A DNA stretch of 64,000 bases, taken from Manis javanica. Taxonomy: Eukaryota; Chordata; Mammalia; Pholidota; Manidae. Positions 24,390 through 35,130 of the stretch are shown piece after piece. The notes under the pieces were generated by a model. The model was not told the DNA's origin and did not search any database. It worked only from the letters and a program-made list of their open reading frames with translations. Within the stretch, counting starts at the first letter, position 1, and each line of letters starts with the position of its first letter. The position numbers and the translations under genes are program-made. The DNA lies in NCBI RefSeq assembly GCF_040802235.1, contig NC_133166.1, positions 6,758,001-6,822,000 on the forward strand. Reading direction: 5' to 3'.

Positions 24390-24840
24390 GTCCATGTAAT
24401 AATAATTTATTAAGCATCTATTGGGTTACATGTGCTGCGTGGGATAGCAAGGTTAAAAAGATTAATATGGCATAAATTCACCACATTGTTGAGCAAACAA
24501 TAAGTGTTGTGAAGAAGCAGGAAAAGGAAAGATTAATAATTAAGGATAGGAGTTAAGGTCACAAACACAGAACAATTTAAGCCCAAATGGTGTATAAAGG
24601 TTCTGCCCAGAAGACTTTTGATCTGTGGTTTACAGAAGAGTTGGCTTGACTTGGACAAGAAAAAGAGGGATGGACATTCCAGAAAGAACACGTGGTGTGT
24701 GCTGTTCCATGGACGCATGAACAAGGGAGTGGTGCCCAGGGACGCGGTGGGACACGGCAAGGGAGACACTGGCAAATCCAGGAGGCTGAGGGAATGGGAA
24801 GCAAAGTGCAAGGGGCCGAAGTGCGAAACACAACTGGGAA
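24390..24840 (-). mobile_element. LINE-2 fragment, antisense
   Basis: The same L2 antisense order appears: 'taataatttattaagcatct', then 'gttgagcaaacaataagtg', and later 'gatggacattccagaaagaa' and 'gcaaagtgcaaggggccga', which stand for the consensus 'gggcattccaggcagaggg...gtgcaaaggccctgaggc'. Frames of 75 to 128 codons on both strands at 24530-24960 are by-products of the GC-richer text. Confidence 0.6.
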
Positions 24841-25069
24841 ATTAAACTGATATCTAATTTTGAAGAAGTTTGTATCTTGTGATAAGGAGTTTGCCATAGA
24901 TCTTCTGTAGGGAAATATATATGAAGTAACATCATTTAACCTGGGTTTTATAGCATTAACCATAAAGGGAAGGTGTGGACGCTAATAGAGGCGGAGAGTA
25001 AAGGCAGTGTGTCCATTTGAGAAGTCTGATGATTTTCAGTGTGCACATTACCCTGTCCTTTACCAAGGT

Positions 25070-25580
25070 ATCAGTTCATGACTGTATGTTATTTTTAAGA
25101 GGACATTCTTGGTACGATATTTAAATCTGTTGTTGGGTGTCTTTAGAAACCTTTGAAACACCAGGAAGTGAGTTACACCTTCATCATGACCAGCTCCTTG
25201 TAGATTTGTGCTTTATGTCAGGATCTAACTTGAAGCATATTCTCTTGGCATGTTCTCTCTCAGAACCAAGCTGCATGCTGTGAGAAGCCCAAACCATATG
25301 GGAAGACCACTGATGTTCCAGTTGGCAGCCCTAGCTGAGCATCGAACCAGTCCTCAGCCTTAAATACCAGCCATGTGAGTAAACCATGCTGGTTTCACAG
25401 CCTACTTGAGTCCTCAGTTGACTGCAGCCCCCATGAACATCTGGCTGCAGTGACATGCGGAGACTGTCCATCTGAGCCCAGTCAACACACAGAACCAGAG
25501 AGGTAATAAATTGTTGTTTCAAGCCCCTACTATCAGAGTTGCTTGTTATACAGCAACAGATAACCCAGACAGGTTCTGAC
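25070..25580 (+). mobile_element. MLT1-type (MaLR/ERVL) solo LTR
   Basis: The MLT1 order is clear: 'cttggcatgttctctctcag', 'ccaagctgcatgctgtgaga', 'agcccaaaccatatggga', 'aataccagccatgtgagtaa', 'cctcagttgactgcagcccc', 'aggtaataaattgttgtt' (containing the AATAAA-like signal) and the closing 'ttatacagcaacagataac'. No internal ERVL genes flank it. Confidence 0.75.
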
Positions 25581-26619
25581 AAACCATTTTGAAATAATAT
25601 TAGTTTTATTCTATAGTTTATACATTTTTCTGTATTGGGCTAATTCCCTTTGCTGCTTTCCCAACTTTCTTATTTTAAAAAGTATATTGTTTATTATTAT
25701 ACCTTTTTTTTTCTAAATGAACATAAGATTATGTTTACTTTGCTCAATTAAAAGCTGGTTGTAATTTGAGATTTCTTTTAATCATAGAAAATTTTGTTGA
25801 TATTACAGCTTCTTAATTTCTAGGTCTAGATTTTTGGGAAATGGATCCATTGGAGAACAAAAGTCTTTTATGAATTTTTTTCCATGTACTTATCATATTC
25901 ATCAAGTTTAGATGAGCTTGTCATTATATTCAATAACTTCTTGAATATTTAGGGCATTTAGTAAATAAACATGAACATTAGCAACTAAAAAGTCTATTGA
26001 TTTTCTCTTTTCTTCCTTTCTTCTTTCCCTCCTTCCCTCTCTCACTTCTTCTATCCCTCCCTTCCTTTCTGCCACCCACCCTCCACCCTCAAACTGTATT
26101 GATTTCTAGATGTTCTGAATGTATTTTGGTGTTTTCTGACTTTTTTTGTATAGTAGCAATATTCAAATATCAAAGATAACATTCAAAAGGATGATGTACT
26201 TTGTTCAACACTTTCTGTATCTTACATTCCTAAACACTAACTCATTGTTTCTAAAATTCTTCATCAATATTTACCTTGAATGCATTAATTGGTCTTTTCT
26301 CTGAAAGGGATGTTCAAGAAAGAAAGAAATCAGCACCTCTCTATTCACCTCAAAACAATTTTCTGTAAGATGGCTATATTAACTAATGTGACCAGTTGAA
26401 AAAAAATAAAAGTGTAGATCCTTGCTATAACAATGATCACTTTTAGTAAAACAGAAATCATAGCAGAATCCTTGCTTTTAGCATGCAAAACTGTCTGAGA
26501 TATGATAACATGGTGTATTTTTCATGAAGGACAAATGATCACGAAATACTATTTTTAACATCAAAGTTAAGACAATAGATAAATGAAAATGAGAAGAAAA
26601 AAATAACCCCCCTCTAGGA
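25581..26619. other. unassigned DNA with polypyrimidine tract
   Basis: Apart from the C/T tract at 26001-26090 I see no repeat or gene. Confidence 0.5.
26001..26090. repeat. polypyrimidine tract
   Basis: About 90 bases are almost wholly C and T on the plus strand (TTCC, TCCC and CTTT units), with a few A and G interruptions. Such tracts can adopt triplex DNA; the short proline/serine/leucine-rich frame through it is an artefact. Confidence 0.8.
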
Positions 26620-27090
26620 TTATCCCTGTCATTCACTCCTCAGCCTCCTTATCACTTCTTACCTGCTTCTTCTAGTTAATTTGACTTATTTTCAGTTCTT
26701 AGAAGGCACCATGCTGATCAACAGCACTTTATCCATAATTTTTGCATTGCCTAGAATGTTCTTCACAGATCACTACCAGCTGTATTCCCACCTACAGAGC
26801 CCTTCCTCTTACAAATTTAAAACACTCATTACCACCTTATGACCCCCTTCCTGATTCTCTCCTTGTTCTTAATGAAACTGGAAATATCCCCGTTTGTGTC
26901 TCGATCGATCACATATAACTAGTTTTTCCATGTTTCTTTACAAGCAGGAATCCCTCCATAAAGATAAGATGTTTTTAAAGGTAGAGATGGTAACTATTTG
27001 TCCTTGTGTCCGCTAGACTGGCAAATTGATTATACACTGCAGACCATGTACTTACTCACTGAGTAAATGAATGAATGAATAAGTATATAA
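26620..27090 (+). mobile_element. LINE-2 3' portion
   Basis: Segments match the L2 end in order: 'ttgcctagaatgttcttcac', 'cacagagcccttcctc'-like text, 'cacctacagagccc', 'ctcattaccaccttatgacc', 'cataaagataagatgttttt', and the terminal 'gagtaaatgaatgaatgaat' that represents the consensus 3' TGAATGAATGA repeats. Confidence 0.65.
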
Positions 27091-27839
27091 ATTTATCTTG
27101 AACCATCTGGAACCCAGATACCAGTGTGGTATATAGGTAAATTTCTTACATAAGTGATATAAATATAACTCATTTCTCTGTGTTGATATGGAAAGAATTG
27201 TCCAACTTTCATTAGAGACTCAAGGTTACATTCCATTTTTATTGGCTATCATCACATCCATTTCTCTTGGCTTCAAAATTACCTCTTGGTATTAAGTCCT
27301 CTGCCTTATATAAAGTCATGCATATTTCCTCATTTTGTACAACTGTATTTAAAAACAGTAAGCAGACTATTTTGATCCTTTCTCACTTTTCTGTTCTATA
27401 CGTTTTGAAAGAGAGATACCACTTATTTAATTTATCCTGTAATAAACAGATTTATATTTACTTGTTTAGAATTAAATAAATGCTTAGCCACATCTACACC
27501 CCAACCTTCCCCTGCTTCCATGATGTCAAAGTAAGCATATATACTTGTAAGCAATAAAATAAATAAGAATATAAATGTTTGTGGCTGAGTTGATATGTGA
27601 GTAGAATTGAGGGTTTCAGAAGAGAAAGGGGCTCCTTGTACTGATATCTTTCCAATTAAAAAAAAATTGGTGGGTTGTATCCTTTAAATATTAGGCTTTT
27701 GAAACAGGGTGATTGAAGAAGAACTTTATCCTGCATTTCTCCTCTTGCTCTTTTTGTTACTTTTTAAATCCATGATTTCTCCAGTAAAACACATAAAACA
27801 TACCTGGCTACTGACTATTGAATTTTCTTTATATTCTTT
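27091..27839. other. unassigned AT-rich DNA
   Basis: No gene or assignable repeat; frames of 70-90 codons are hydrophobic by composition and lack motifs. Confidence 0.5.
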
Positions 27840-28300
27840 GCGTGTGCAGTTTCACCCATTATTTTTGATTACCTGTTCTGGCATGATGACAATTTCCTGT
27901 AATATTTCTTTTTTCTCCCCAGAGAAATTAATGTCTGTTCCTAGCATTTGTCCCTTATTTTTTGTGTGTGAAAGCTGAGACAAGGAAGCAAGGAATTAAT
28001 TTAATATTTCAGCAATATCTATTTCATTGGTCGATAATTTATTCTTATAATTTTTACTCTGCAGGCTTCTTCAGAGTGACCTCTGGTCCTTTATATGCTT
28101 GAAACACATTTTCTGTAATATTTTGACCTCCTGTGATATTTTTCATTCATTCCTCACTCTGGCTTCCCCTTTCATTCTGTGCTCACGACTCTGCCCTTTG
28201 TCTCCTTCCTATAATTCCAAATAGCCAATATTTTATACTTCATATCTGAGCTGCTCATACACTTGATTACTTTTTACAAATCATTTTTCATCTATATTGG
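27840..28300 (-). mobile_element. possible L3/CR1 LINE fragment, antisense
   Basis: 'gtgaaagctgagacaaggaa' followed by 'gcaaggaattaatttaat' and 'ttcagcaatatctatttc' resembles the CR1/L3 antisense text 'gactgaggcaaagaaggcattgagc...'. The similarity is faint and the call is tentative. Confidence 0.3.
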
Positions 28301-28989
28301 ATTTTTTTTTTAATTTCTGTGATATTTACCTTTTTGCTACACATAAACACAAGCCTTTGGTAACACGGAACATTAATTTACTTTGGAACATGCTCCAACT
28401 TTTCTTCTCTTTTTTGTTTTATTCTATATGCTAAACAAATAAATACATCTCACCACCTTTTTATTCCAGATATGATACTACAGATTACCAATATCTTCAT
28501 TTCTCATTTATTGGCACCTTTAAGCCCCTCATTTGTCTCAAGACATTCCTTAGTGTTTGTTTATTTCTTATCATTTTACATTTGTGTGTAGGCATCTTAG
28601 AACATGGCTCTATCTTGCATGTTAATAAAAATTAACACAATACACTACATTTGGACTTCTCTGGTAGCTATAACTAGTTATTCATGTTCACATTATGCAA
28701 AGGATATAGACATAGATCAGATATATAGATGTAGACATGAATTAACTCCTCCAAATTTAGTTTCATTTCAGATATTTTATACCTTCATGCCATTTTCAAT
28801 ATTTTTGAAATAAAATTCTTGAAGTTATTTTGTATCTCTTTATAAAATATGCATTATGCTTTTAACTCTTTTGTAACTTTTATGCTCTTTTCCTTGAAAT
28901 GAAACTCTAGTTTAAGGTCGTTGTAGATTTTTTTTGTATCTTTCATGTACAAATAGCTTCTGTTGTAATTTCCATTCTTCCATGTTTTC
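28301..28989. other. unassigned AT-rich DNA
   Basis: I see nothing recognisable here. Confidence 0.5.
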
Positions 28990-29310
28990 TGCTTGAATGT
29001 AGCTTATTTATTCATTCAATGTACAATTACTGAGTCCTATGTACATGTTAGATACTGTAAGGCAGGGAATGTTAACAGACAAACGTGCATGGTCTCTGTA
29101 CTCATGGATATAATAATCCAATACATTTCTAAAATAATGTGTCATTAAAATTTGAGATAAATGCTATGGCTGTAAAGTGAAGGGAATACTGTGAAAGACT
29201 CCTAGAAAAATTTGGTTTGAATTTTGAGGAACAGTTCAGAAAGTTTTCTGTGAGGAAATTTAAGTTGAGATTGAAAGCAACAGTTAAGAGTTACCTAATT
29301 GTATTAACTG
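28990..29310 (-). mobile_element. LINE-2 fragment, antisense
   Basis: 'tattcattcaatgtacaatt' with 'actgagtcctatgtacatg' is the L2 antisense 3' end. It is followed by 'gcatggtctctgtactcatg' and then 'gtgaggaaatttaagttgag', matching the 'ggtgacatttgagctgagac' part. Confidence 0.6.
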
Positions 29311-30539
29311 AGGTTCCTTCAAAAGTAGGGACTATGGAGAATACCCAAAGATTAGGAATTTTGAAAAACCAAGAAGAATCATCAAGGAAAGAGGGATTAA
29401 TCTCTGCCATGAGCAGTTGGGACTCAATCTTGCCAGAACCTTTTGAGGAGTGTATAGGGTACCATCTATAAATTTCTGTCAGATATCATAAGAAAAGCTG
29501 TTGATCCATTAGCTCTCATTCCCCATTGACCAAAGATATACTTAGATATGTTTAATTATTAATACCTTCAGATTGCTCCTCTGTGTATGCCAAGCAAGCT
29601 CCCACCTGCCTGTTTCCCATACTCTCTGTGGGAAAAGCCCAGGGCAGAAAGTGAATGATGCAAGTTGCAAGATTGAGTTGAAACACTGTCATCATGAAGG
29701 GATTTCCAATCTTCACGCAGCTGTTCCCTGAATCTAGAGCTGGAATGAGAGATGTGGCCCAGAGTCTATGATATGAGCCCCAAGAGATGTTGGGCTACCA
29801 GGGAACTGTTGAAGAAGCAGAATTTACCAAGTTCCAGAAGCAGGAATTAACTGAGCACAATCAAAGAAATTAAAGAAGGCCAGTGACCTAAAAACATAGA
29901 GGTAGATAAAGGCGCCAAAGTGTAGCCCTGTTAAATGACTTTGTACCCTGGGATTGAGGTACTAGTAAGTAATTAAAATGTACTACATAAGAAATTGTTT
30001 CTGAATCATGACTGTATGTTTTCAGTACCCACTGTTAAGTGCATCATTTTTGGTATGTTTCCCATTGCAAGAGTGTTTAAAGTTAGAATTAGACTAGCAA
30101 GATTATTTTTGCTCTTCAAAAATGATCACCCTGGGTTGTAGGCCATGCAAAGGAATAACTGTCCTTGGCATGAAGAAGCCGTTTCTGGTTCCCAGTCTGC
30201 TGTATCTGGAGAAGTCCAAGGGGTGGCAATGCACATGGAAAACATCTCTAATGGTGGGAGGGAATTTCACATTCATTTTACCCATCAGATAATAGAGAAA
30301 TGTGTGTCCAAACACCTTCTCCAGCCTGCTCTGGTTGGCAGAGAGGAGCCTGCATTCAGAAAACATCAGTACCATTTACATGCTCTGTAGAAAAAGGAGG
30401 GTCTTGAATGGTCTATCCCTGAAAGTGAGTAAAAGCTAAAACCAAAGCTATGGAATTTAGAAAGTAAGTGATAAGCTTTACTGGTTGCTAATAACCTTTA
30501 GTTCAGAAGCCTTGTTGAATCTCGATCATTGTAGATTTA
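29311..30539. other. unassigned non-coding DNA
   Basis: The part 29560-29940 and the part 30120-30400 are of higher complexity than their surroundings and carry short frames on both strands (81 and 90 codons at 30103-30390) without domains. Neither matches a repeat I know. Confidence 0.4.
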
Positions 30540-30809
30540 CACGCAGCTGTAAGATGTATAACTTCTGGGGATCTAAATGTAAAGCACAGTGACTATACTT
30601 GAAATTGTGTACTTGAAATTTGCTAAGAGAGTCAATCTTAAGCATTCTCACTACACACACACACACACCAGGTAACTATGGGAGATGATGAATGTGTTAC
30701 TTTGCTTTGTGGTAATCACTGTATCAAGATATGTACATCAAATCATCATGTTGTACACTTTAAATATATACAAGTCTTATTAAGCATATCTCAGTAAAAC
30801 TGGGGAAAA
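30540..30809 (+). mobile_element. L1M (L1MA/L1MB-like) LINE-1 3' end with poly(A)
   Basis: The L1 3' terminus is clear: 'gcacagtgactatacttgaa', 'gtacttgaaatttgctaaga', 'gagtcaatcttaagcattct', 'tgtacactttaaatatatac', 'aagcatatctcagtaaaact' and 'ggggaaaaaa'. The A-rich tail then served as the landing site of the U6 copy. A CA dinucleotide run (30652-30668) lies within. Confidence 0.8.
30652..30668. repeat. (CA)n microsatellite
   Basis: About eight CA units inside the L1 3' UTR, at a place where the consensus is A-rich. Confidence 0.85.
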
Positions 30810-30822
30810 AAAAGAAAAAATA
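30810..30822 (+). repeat. target-site duplication, upstream copy
   Basis: AAAAGAAAAAATA directly precedes the U6 sequence and recurs after its A-tail at 30942-30954. A 13-base duplication of an A-rich site is typical of L1-driven retroposition. Confidence 0.75.
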
Positions 30823-30879
<57 letters not shown>

Positions 30880-30927
30880 GGCCCCTGCACAAGGATGACA
30901 CGCAAATTCGTGAAGCGTTCCATATTT
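30823..30927 (+). pseudogene. RNU6-pseudogene: U6 spliceosomal snRNA retropseudogene
   Basis: The segment spans the whole U6 snRNA, from GTGCTTGCTTCGGCAGCACA to the terminal GCGTTCCATATTT, and retains the ACAGAGA box (30861-30867, in GATACAGAGAAG) that contacts the 5' splice site. By my reading it differs from standard mammalian U6 at only two positions, both CpG decays (GCTCG to GCTTG near the 5' end, and CTGCGCAAG to CTGCACAAG). It is followed by an A-tail and flanked by 13-base target duplications. The upstream sequence is an L1 tail with no U6-type proximal element or TATA box, so it was retroposed from RNA and is probably not transcribed. Functional U6 RNA ends in a U tract, here only TTT before the A-tail. 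Confidence 0.93.
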
Positions 30928-30941
30928 AAAAAAAAAAAAAG

Positions 30942-30954
30942 AAAAGAAAAAATA
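30942..30954 (+). repeat. target-site duplication, downstream copy
   Basis: Second copy of AAAAGAAAAAATA, after the U6 poly(A) tail. Confidence 0.75.
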
Positions 30955-30955
30955 A

Positions 30956-32700
30956 CAGAGAATAACCCTGGACCCTTTAACCAGTTCCCCCCAGTGGTAA
31001 GATGCGGAAACACTAATACAGCACAACCAGAATATTGCCAGTGACCCAGCAAACACAAAGAATGCTGGGGTCCCCACAACCATCCCTCGTGTTGCCATTT
31101 TAAAGTCACACCACTTGTCACTTAAATAACTTTATCTAAATGGAGTCAGGTATATGTAACCTTTTCGCATTAGTCTTGATTCATGTGCCAAAATTCTCTA
31201 GAGATTCATCCAAGTTGTTACAGGTCTCAATAGTTTGTTCTTTTTTCTTTTTATTACAAAGTAGTATTCCAAGGTATGGGTATACCATGATGTCTTTAAC
31301 CATTCACCTATTGCAGGATGTCTGGGTGGCTCCCAGCTTTTGGCCATTGCGAATAAAACTGCTATAAATATTCATGGACAGGTTTTGTGTGACCCTAACT
31401 TTTCCTTTCTCTGTGATAAATGTCAAAGAATTCAATCACTGCATCATTTTGGTAATTAACCTAGTTTTTCAAAAGCTGTCATAATGCTCCCAGAAGGGCT
31501 GTATCATTTTATATTCCCACCTGCAATGTATGAATGGTCCAGTTTCTCTGCATCCTTGCCAGCATGTGGGTCTTACCATTTTTTAATGTAGTCATTATGA
31601 TAGGTATGGTAGTCATATCTCATTATGGTTTTAATTTGCATTTCCCAAATGGCTAGTAATATTAAATGACTTTTTATTTGTTTATTTGCCATCTATATAA
31701 CTTCTTTGATTGATGTCTTTTGTTTTCTAATTGAATTGTTTGTTTTTTACTGCTGAGTTGTGGGAGTTCATTATGCAATCTAGATACTAGTCTGTCATCA
31801 ATTTGCAGTATTTTGCAAATATTTTCCTCCAGTGTGTAGTTTTCGTAAATATTTAGGTAGTCTGTAAATATTTTCCTCTAGTTTGTAACTTTTCTTTTCA
31901 ACTTCTTAAAAGGATCTTTCACAGAGCAAACATTTTAAATGACTCTCCTTTGGAATCTGGGGCTGGACTTAATGAGGGGCTAGACCAGTAAAATATGGTA
32001 GAGGTGAAATTTTAGGATTTAAGAGGCTAGATTATAAGAATCCTTGAAACTTCAGGCTTCTCTTGGATGTGACAGCTACTTGGATTTGATTTTTTTGTTG
32101 GTTTGTAACTGATGAGAAGTACTGGGATTTAATATTATTCTCCTAATTACACTGTGATTGTGCCTTTTGAGGAGGAGGACCACGGAGCTGAAGTACGACG
32201 TTTATCACATCCTATCAAGTGTGCATTGTTGACTACTATTTGCTACTATTTTGTGGAGGATTTTTGAATCTGTAATCAGAGATATTGGTCTGCAGTTTTC
32301 CTTGTAATGTCTTTATCTGCTTCTTGTTTGTAGTTTTCCTCTTTGTAATTTTTTATCTGGCTTTGATATTAAGATAGTACTTCAAAGAATGAGGTAGGAA
32401 ATATCTCCTATGCTTATATGTTCTGAAAAAGATTGAGGAGAAGTGGCATATTTTACTTAAATGATGTGGTGGAATTCACGAGTGAAACCATCTGGGGCTA
32501 GTATTTTCTTTTATGGAAGCTTGCTGATTATTCAGTATCTGTCTATTCAGGTTGTTTATTTCTCCTTTTTTGAGTTTTGGCAGATTTTGTCCTAGGAACT
32601 GGTTCATTTCATCTAAGTTATCAAATTTGTAATCACAGAATTCTTCTTAACTTGTTGCTTTATTGCCCTTTTAAGGTTCATGGTTTCCTTAGCTATGAAT
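30956..32700 (-). mobile_element. L1M-type LINE-1, 3' UTR and ORF2 3' half, antisense
   Basis: 30960-31090 resembles the antisense 3' end ('ccagttccccccagtggtaa'). 31140-31920 follows the antisense 3' UTR almost continuously ('gagattcatccaagttgtta', 'aaccattcacctattgcagg', 'gctgtatcattttatattcc', 'tctgcatccttgccagcatg', 'ctagatactagtctgtcatc', 'aggatctttcacagagcaaa'). 32190-32700 follows antisense ORF2 ('gatattggtctgcagttttc', 'gtgaaaccatctggggctag', 'ctaggaactggttcatttc'). There are many stops, so the copy is inactive. The element resumes at 33245. Confidence 0.8.
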
Positions 32701-33244
32701 GACTGTCAGAAACTGAGCTGAGCTGTCGAGGATCAGAGTCGTTCGCTAAGACAGCACACTAAAATGAACACTAAAAAATCAAGCCCAAAGCTGCTTATTC
32801 TTCCATATAAGCCAGTCCCTCCCCATCCCCCATCCCAATTTTCCCCCTGTAATGGCGCAGCATGAGGAGCAGGTGGACTAGAGCACGTGGCAATTGTGTC
32901 AAAGTCAAGGGAGCTCCTAACAAAAGATCCTGTATTTTATGAGCTAAAACCTGGGGGGAGGGGCTGAGGCCCAGAGTGGGAAAGCTCTGAAGACTGAGGG
33001 AGGAGAAGAATGTCTTCAGGTCCTGGGCACCCTGAGTCCCTGAGGGCAGCTCCATGTCTGCAGTGCCCCGAGTGGAGTCGGGGTGACAGCAGCTTTCTGC
33101 AGGAAGGCCGGCCAGGTAAGCCTCTGGAGTGACAGATTACACATAGGTTTTTGACCATGGTATGAGGCCTCCAGGACGCCTTTCATTTCTGATTTGGTAA
33201 CTGGGGACATCTCTCTTCCTCCTTAGATGAGCGAGAGGCTTGTC
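32701..33244. mobile_element. unidentified GC-richer insertion in L1
   Basis: This block of about 540 bases interrupts antisense L1 ORF2: L1 text leads up to it ('attgcccttttaaggttcat') and resumes after it ('ctttccaagaaccagttttt'), with roughly 80 consensus bases missing. It is GC-richer than the host element and keeps CpGs (GTCGAGG, GTCGTTCGC, GGCCGGCC). Read from position 32703 it begins TG and near 33249 it ends CA, and TGAATG occurs on both sides, which hints at a solo LTR. No polyadenylation signal is convincing. Reverse-strand frames of 64-86 codons have no known domain; a processed-pseudogene fragment is the alternative. Confidence 0.45.
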
Positions 33245-34620
33245 AGTTCATGAATGCTTTCCAAGAACCAGTTTTTGGTGTTACTATTTTTGTTGTTTGG
33301 CCTGAGAATCTCTATTTCAATGCCATTGATTTCTGCTCCATTTCTCTTTCCTATGCTTACTTTAGATTTAATTTGCCTTTTTTTTTTTTTTTTAGTTTTT
33401 TAGCGTGGAAGCTTAGGTTACTGATTTTTAGATCTTTCCTCTTTTCCAATACATGAATTAAGTGATAAAATTTCCCCTCTAAGCACTGCTCTTACTGCAT
33501 CTCACAAACTTTGAGAAGTTGGATTTTCATTTTCATTTAGTTTCAGATCATTAGTGTTTTCTTGACTTCTCCACTGAACAATGTATTATTTACAAGTGTG
33601 TTGTTTAATCTCTGGGATTTTGAGATTTTCAGCCATGTCTGTTAATTGATTTCTTGTTGAAAGGTGGATATGCTCTATCAGATAATAGGAGCTGAGGTGA
33701 AAAGGCAATTTATAGTAAAGATTTATGCTAATCTAGTTAGGAGTTGGGCTGTGTTTTATGTTTGCTATAACTAGTTTTGCAGAGGCCTAAAATTCCTTTA
33801 GCATCCTGTTTTGTTTTGTGTTCCCTCTCTCTCTCATTACATCTGGACTTCCCTAGGAAATTCTCCTCAGATAGCCTGTCTTTTCAGATTTTTTCAGTTG
33901 TAATATCCTGATATATAGAGCCAGAAGGGGAGGGACATTCTGTAGTTTTATGCTGACATCTCAGTCTTTTAGGGTACCATGTCCTGAGCTGTGAACTTAC
34001 AAGTGCTTTTTTTTAGCTTCTGTTCCTTTCCTCTGGTTGCAGTAGGAAGGATAGACCAGCACAGGTGGAGAACTGTGCTTCCCCCAGGTGGGAAAAAGCT
34101 CTAGTAAGATCTTCTTCCGACACTGGGCCTTTGGAGGAAGAACCCTCTGGGCATCTTTCAAAATGCTTACGTTGTCCTCCCCCTAACAGAGCCAGGAGGG
34201 TATCTCTCTAGGGTTTTCACCAGGAGAAACCCGGAGGGTATTTTTTTGAGATAAAAATCCATTGTAAGTGTGGGATTCCCCTGAGGTTACAACCCCCAGG
34301 AGTTTCTCATGCCCGAACTATTCCACTGTAAACCTCCAGCAACGCATCAAAATAACCTTTTAAGTGTTATTACCAGTTTCTGGCTTCCACAGCTTCTCTT
34401 CCAGATGAGCAGACCTCAGCTGTGACCACTAGCTTGTGTCTCCGAACTGTGGAGTGGTAGTTTACCCTGGCACTTGTGTTATTTGATGGCTCCAAGAAAA
34501 TCTGTTGTCTTACCAGTTTGTCCAAATTTTTCTTGTTGTGAGAATGGGAGTGACTGCATACAAACTCTTTCTTTACATGTTGGGGTGGAAACCGAAGGTC
34601 CTGGGCTCTTTTCTGACAAA
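33245..34620 (-). mobile_element. L1M-type LINE-1, ORF2 5' part to 5' UTR, antisense
   Basis: The text continues the element at 30956-32700: 'ttgatttctgctccatttct', 'cttactttagatttaatttg', 'ttagcgtggaagcttaggtt', 'cctctaagcactgctcttac', 'gtgtgttgtttaatctctgg'. The part from about 34000 ('gttcctttcctctggttgca', 'ggagggtatctctctagggt', 'gggagtgactgcatac') resembles L1 5'-region sequence. A long T run at 33378-33393 lies within. Total antisense L1 with its neighbour: about 3.1 kb. Confidence 0.65.
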
Positions 34621-34800
34621 CGTAATAGTACCTTCTTTTCCTTTCTCACACCCGGGGAAGGCGGGGAGAGTGGGCACCTAACCTTCTTCAGAATTCCTGT
34701 ATTTCTGTGGGTTCTCATAACAGCTAAAAAGGAATTGAGCCTAATTTTCCTTAGTTTTCATTTTAAGGGCTTCTAAATTTTTAAGTTAATATAATGTTGA

Positions 34801-34876
34801 AAACCACTGTTAACCTATAATCTAAACCACTGTTAATATTAACTACAGCCTAAATCACTGTTAATACTGTCCTCCC
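34801..34876. repeat. degenerate three-unit tandem repeat
   Basis: Three units start AAACCACTGTTAA, AAACCACTGTTAA and AAATCACTGTTAA at 34801, 34824 and 34852, with periods of 23 and 28 bases. Low copy number, non-coding. Confidence 0.75.
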
Positions 34877-34989
34877 ATAAATCCTAAGAGCTCCATATAT
34901 ACCATGAGAATCATTATGTATGCATTTGTATTAACAGATATCAGTGAGATCATGGAGGCAGAAATAGAAACTACAGTTTATTTGAAGCC

Positions 34990-35130
34990 TATAGACTGGC
35001 TTAAGCTAACGGTTGTATTTATAGCCATTACTTTATTTAACTCTTACACAGCCTGTCATGTAGTTGTTATTCCTATACTGTGCAAAGCTTTGGAATGAAA
35101 ATCACATTTCCAAATTCATATAGCAAACTT
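34990..35130 (+). mobile_element. MIR SINE fragment
   Basis: 'ttatttaactcttacacagc' with 'catgtagttgttattcctat' and the degraded 'cacatttccaaattcatata' keeps the MIR order (consensus 'atttaatcctcacaac...ggtaggtactattattatccc'). Confidence 0.45.

Noticed and set aside
24577..24963. 128-codon minus-strand open frame, the longest in the window
   Set aside because: It lies across antisense L2 sequence, overlaps frames of similar length in other phases, and shows no domain, codon bias or splice context.
30823..30927. functional U6 snRNA gene
   Set aside because: The upstream sequence is an L1 tail without a proximal sequence element or TATA box, and the copy ends in poly(A) instead of a pol III T-run.
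30540..30954. U6-L1 template-switch chimera
   Set aside because: In known chimeras U6 is 5' of L1. Here U6 follows the L1 tail and has its own A-tail and target duplications, so an independent insertion is simpler.
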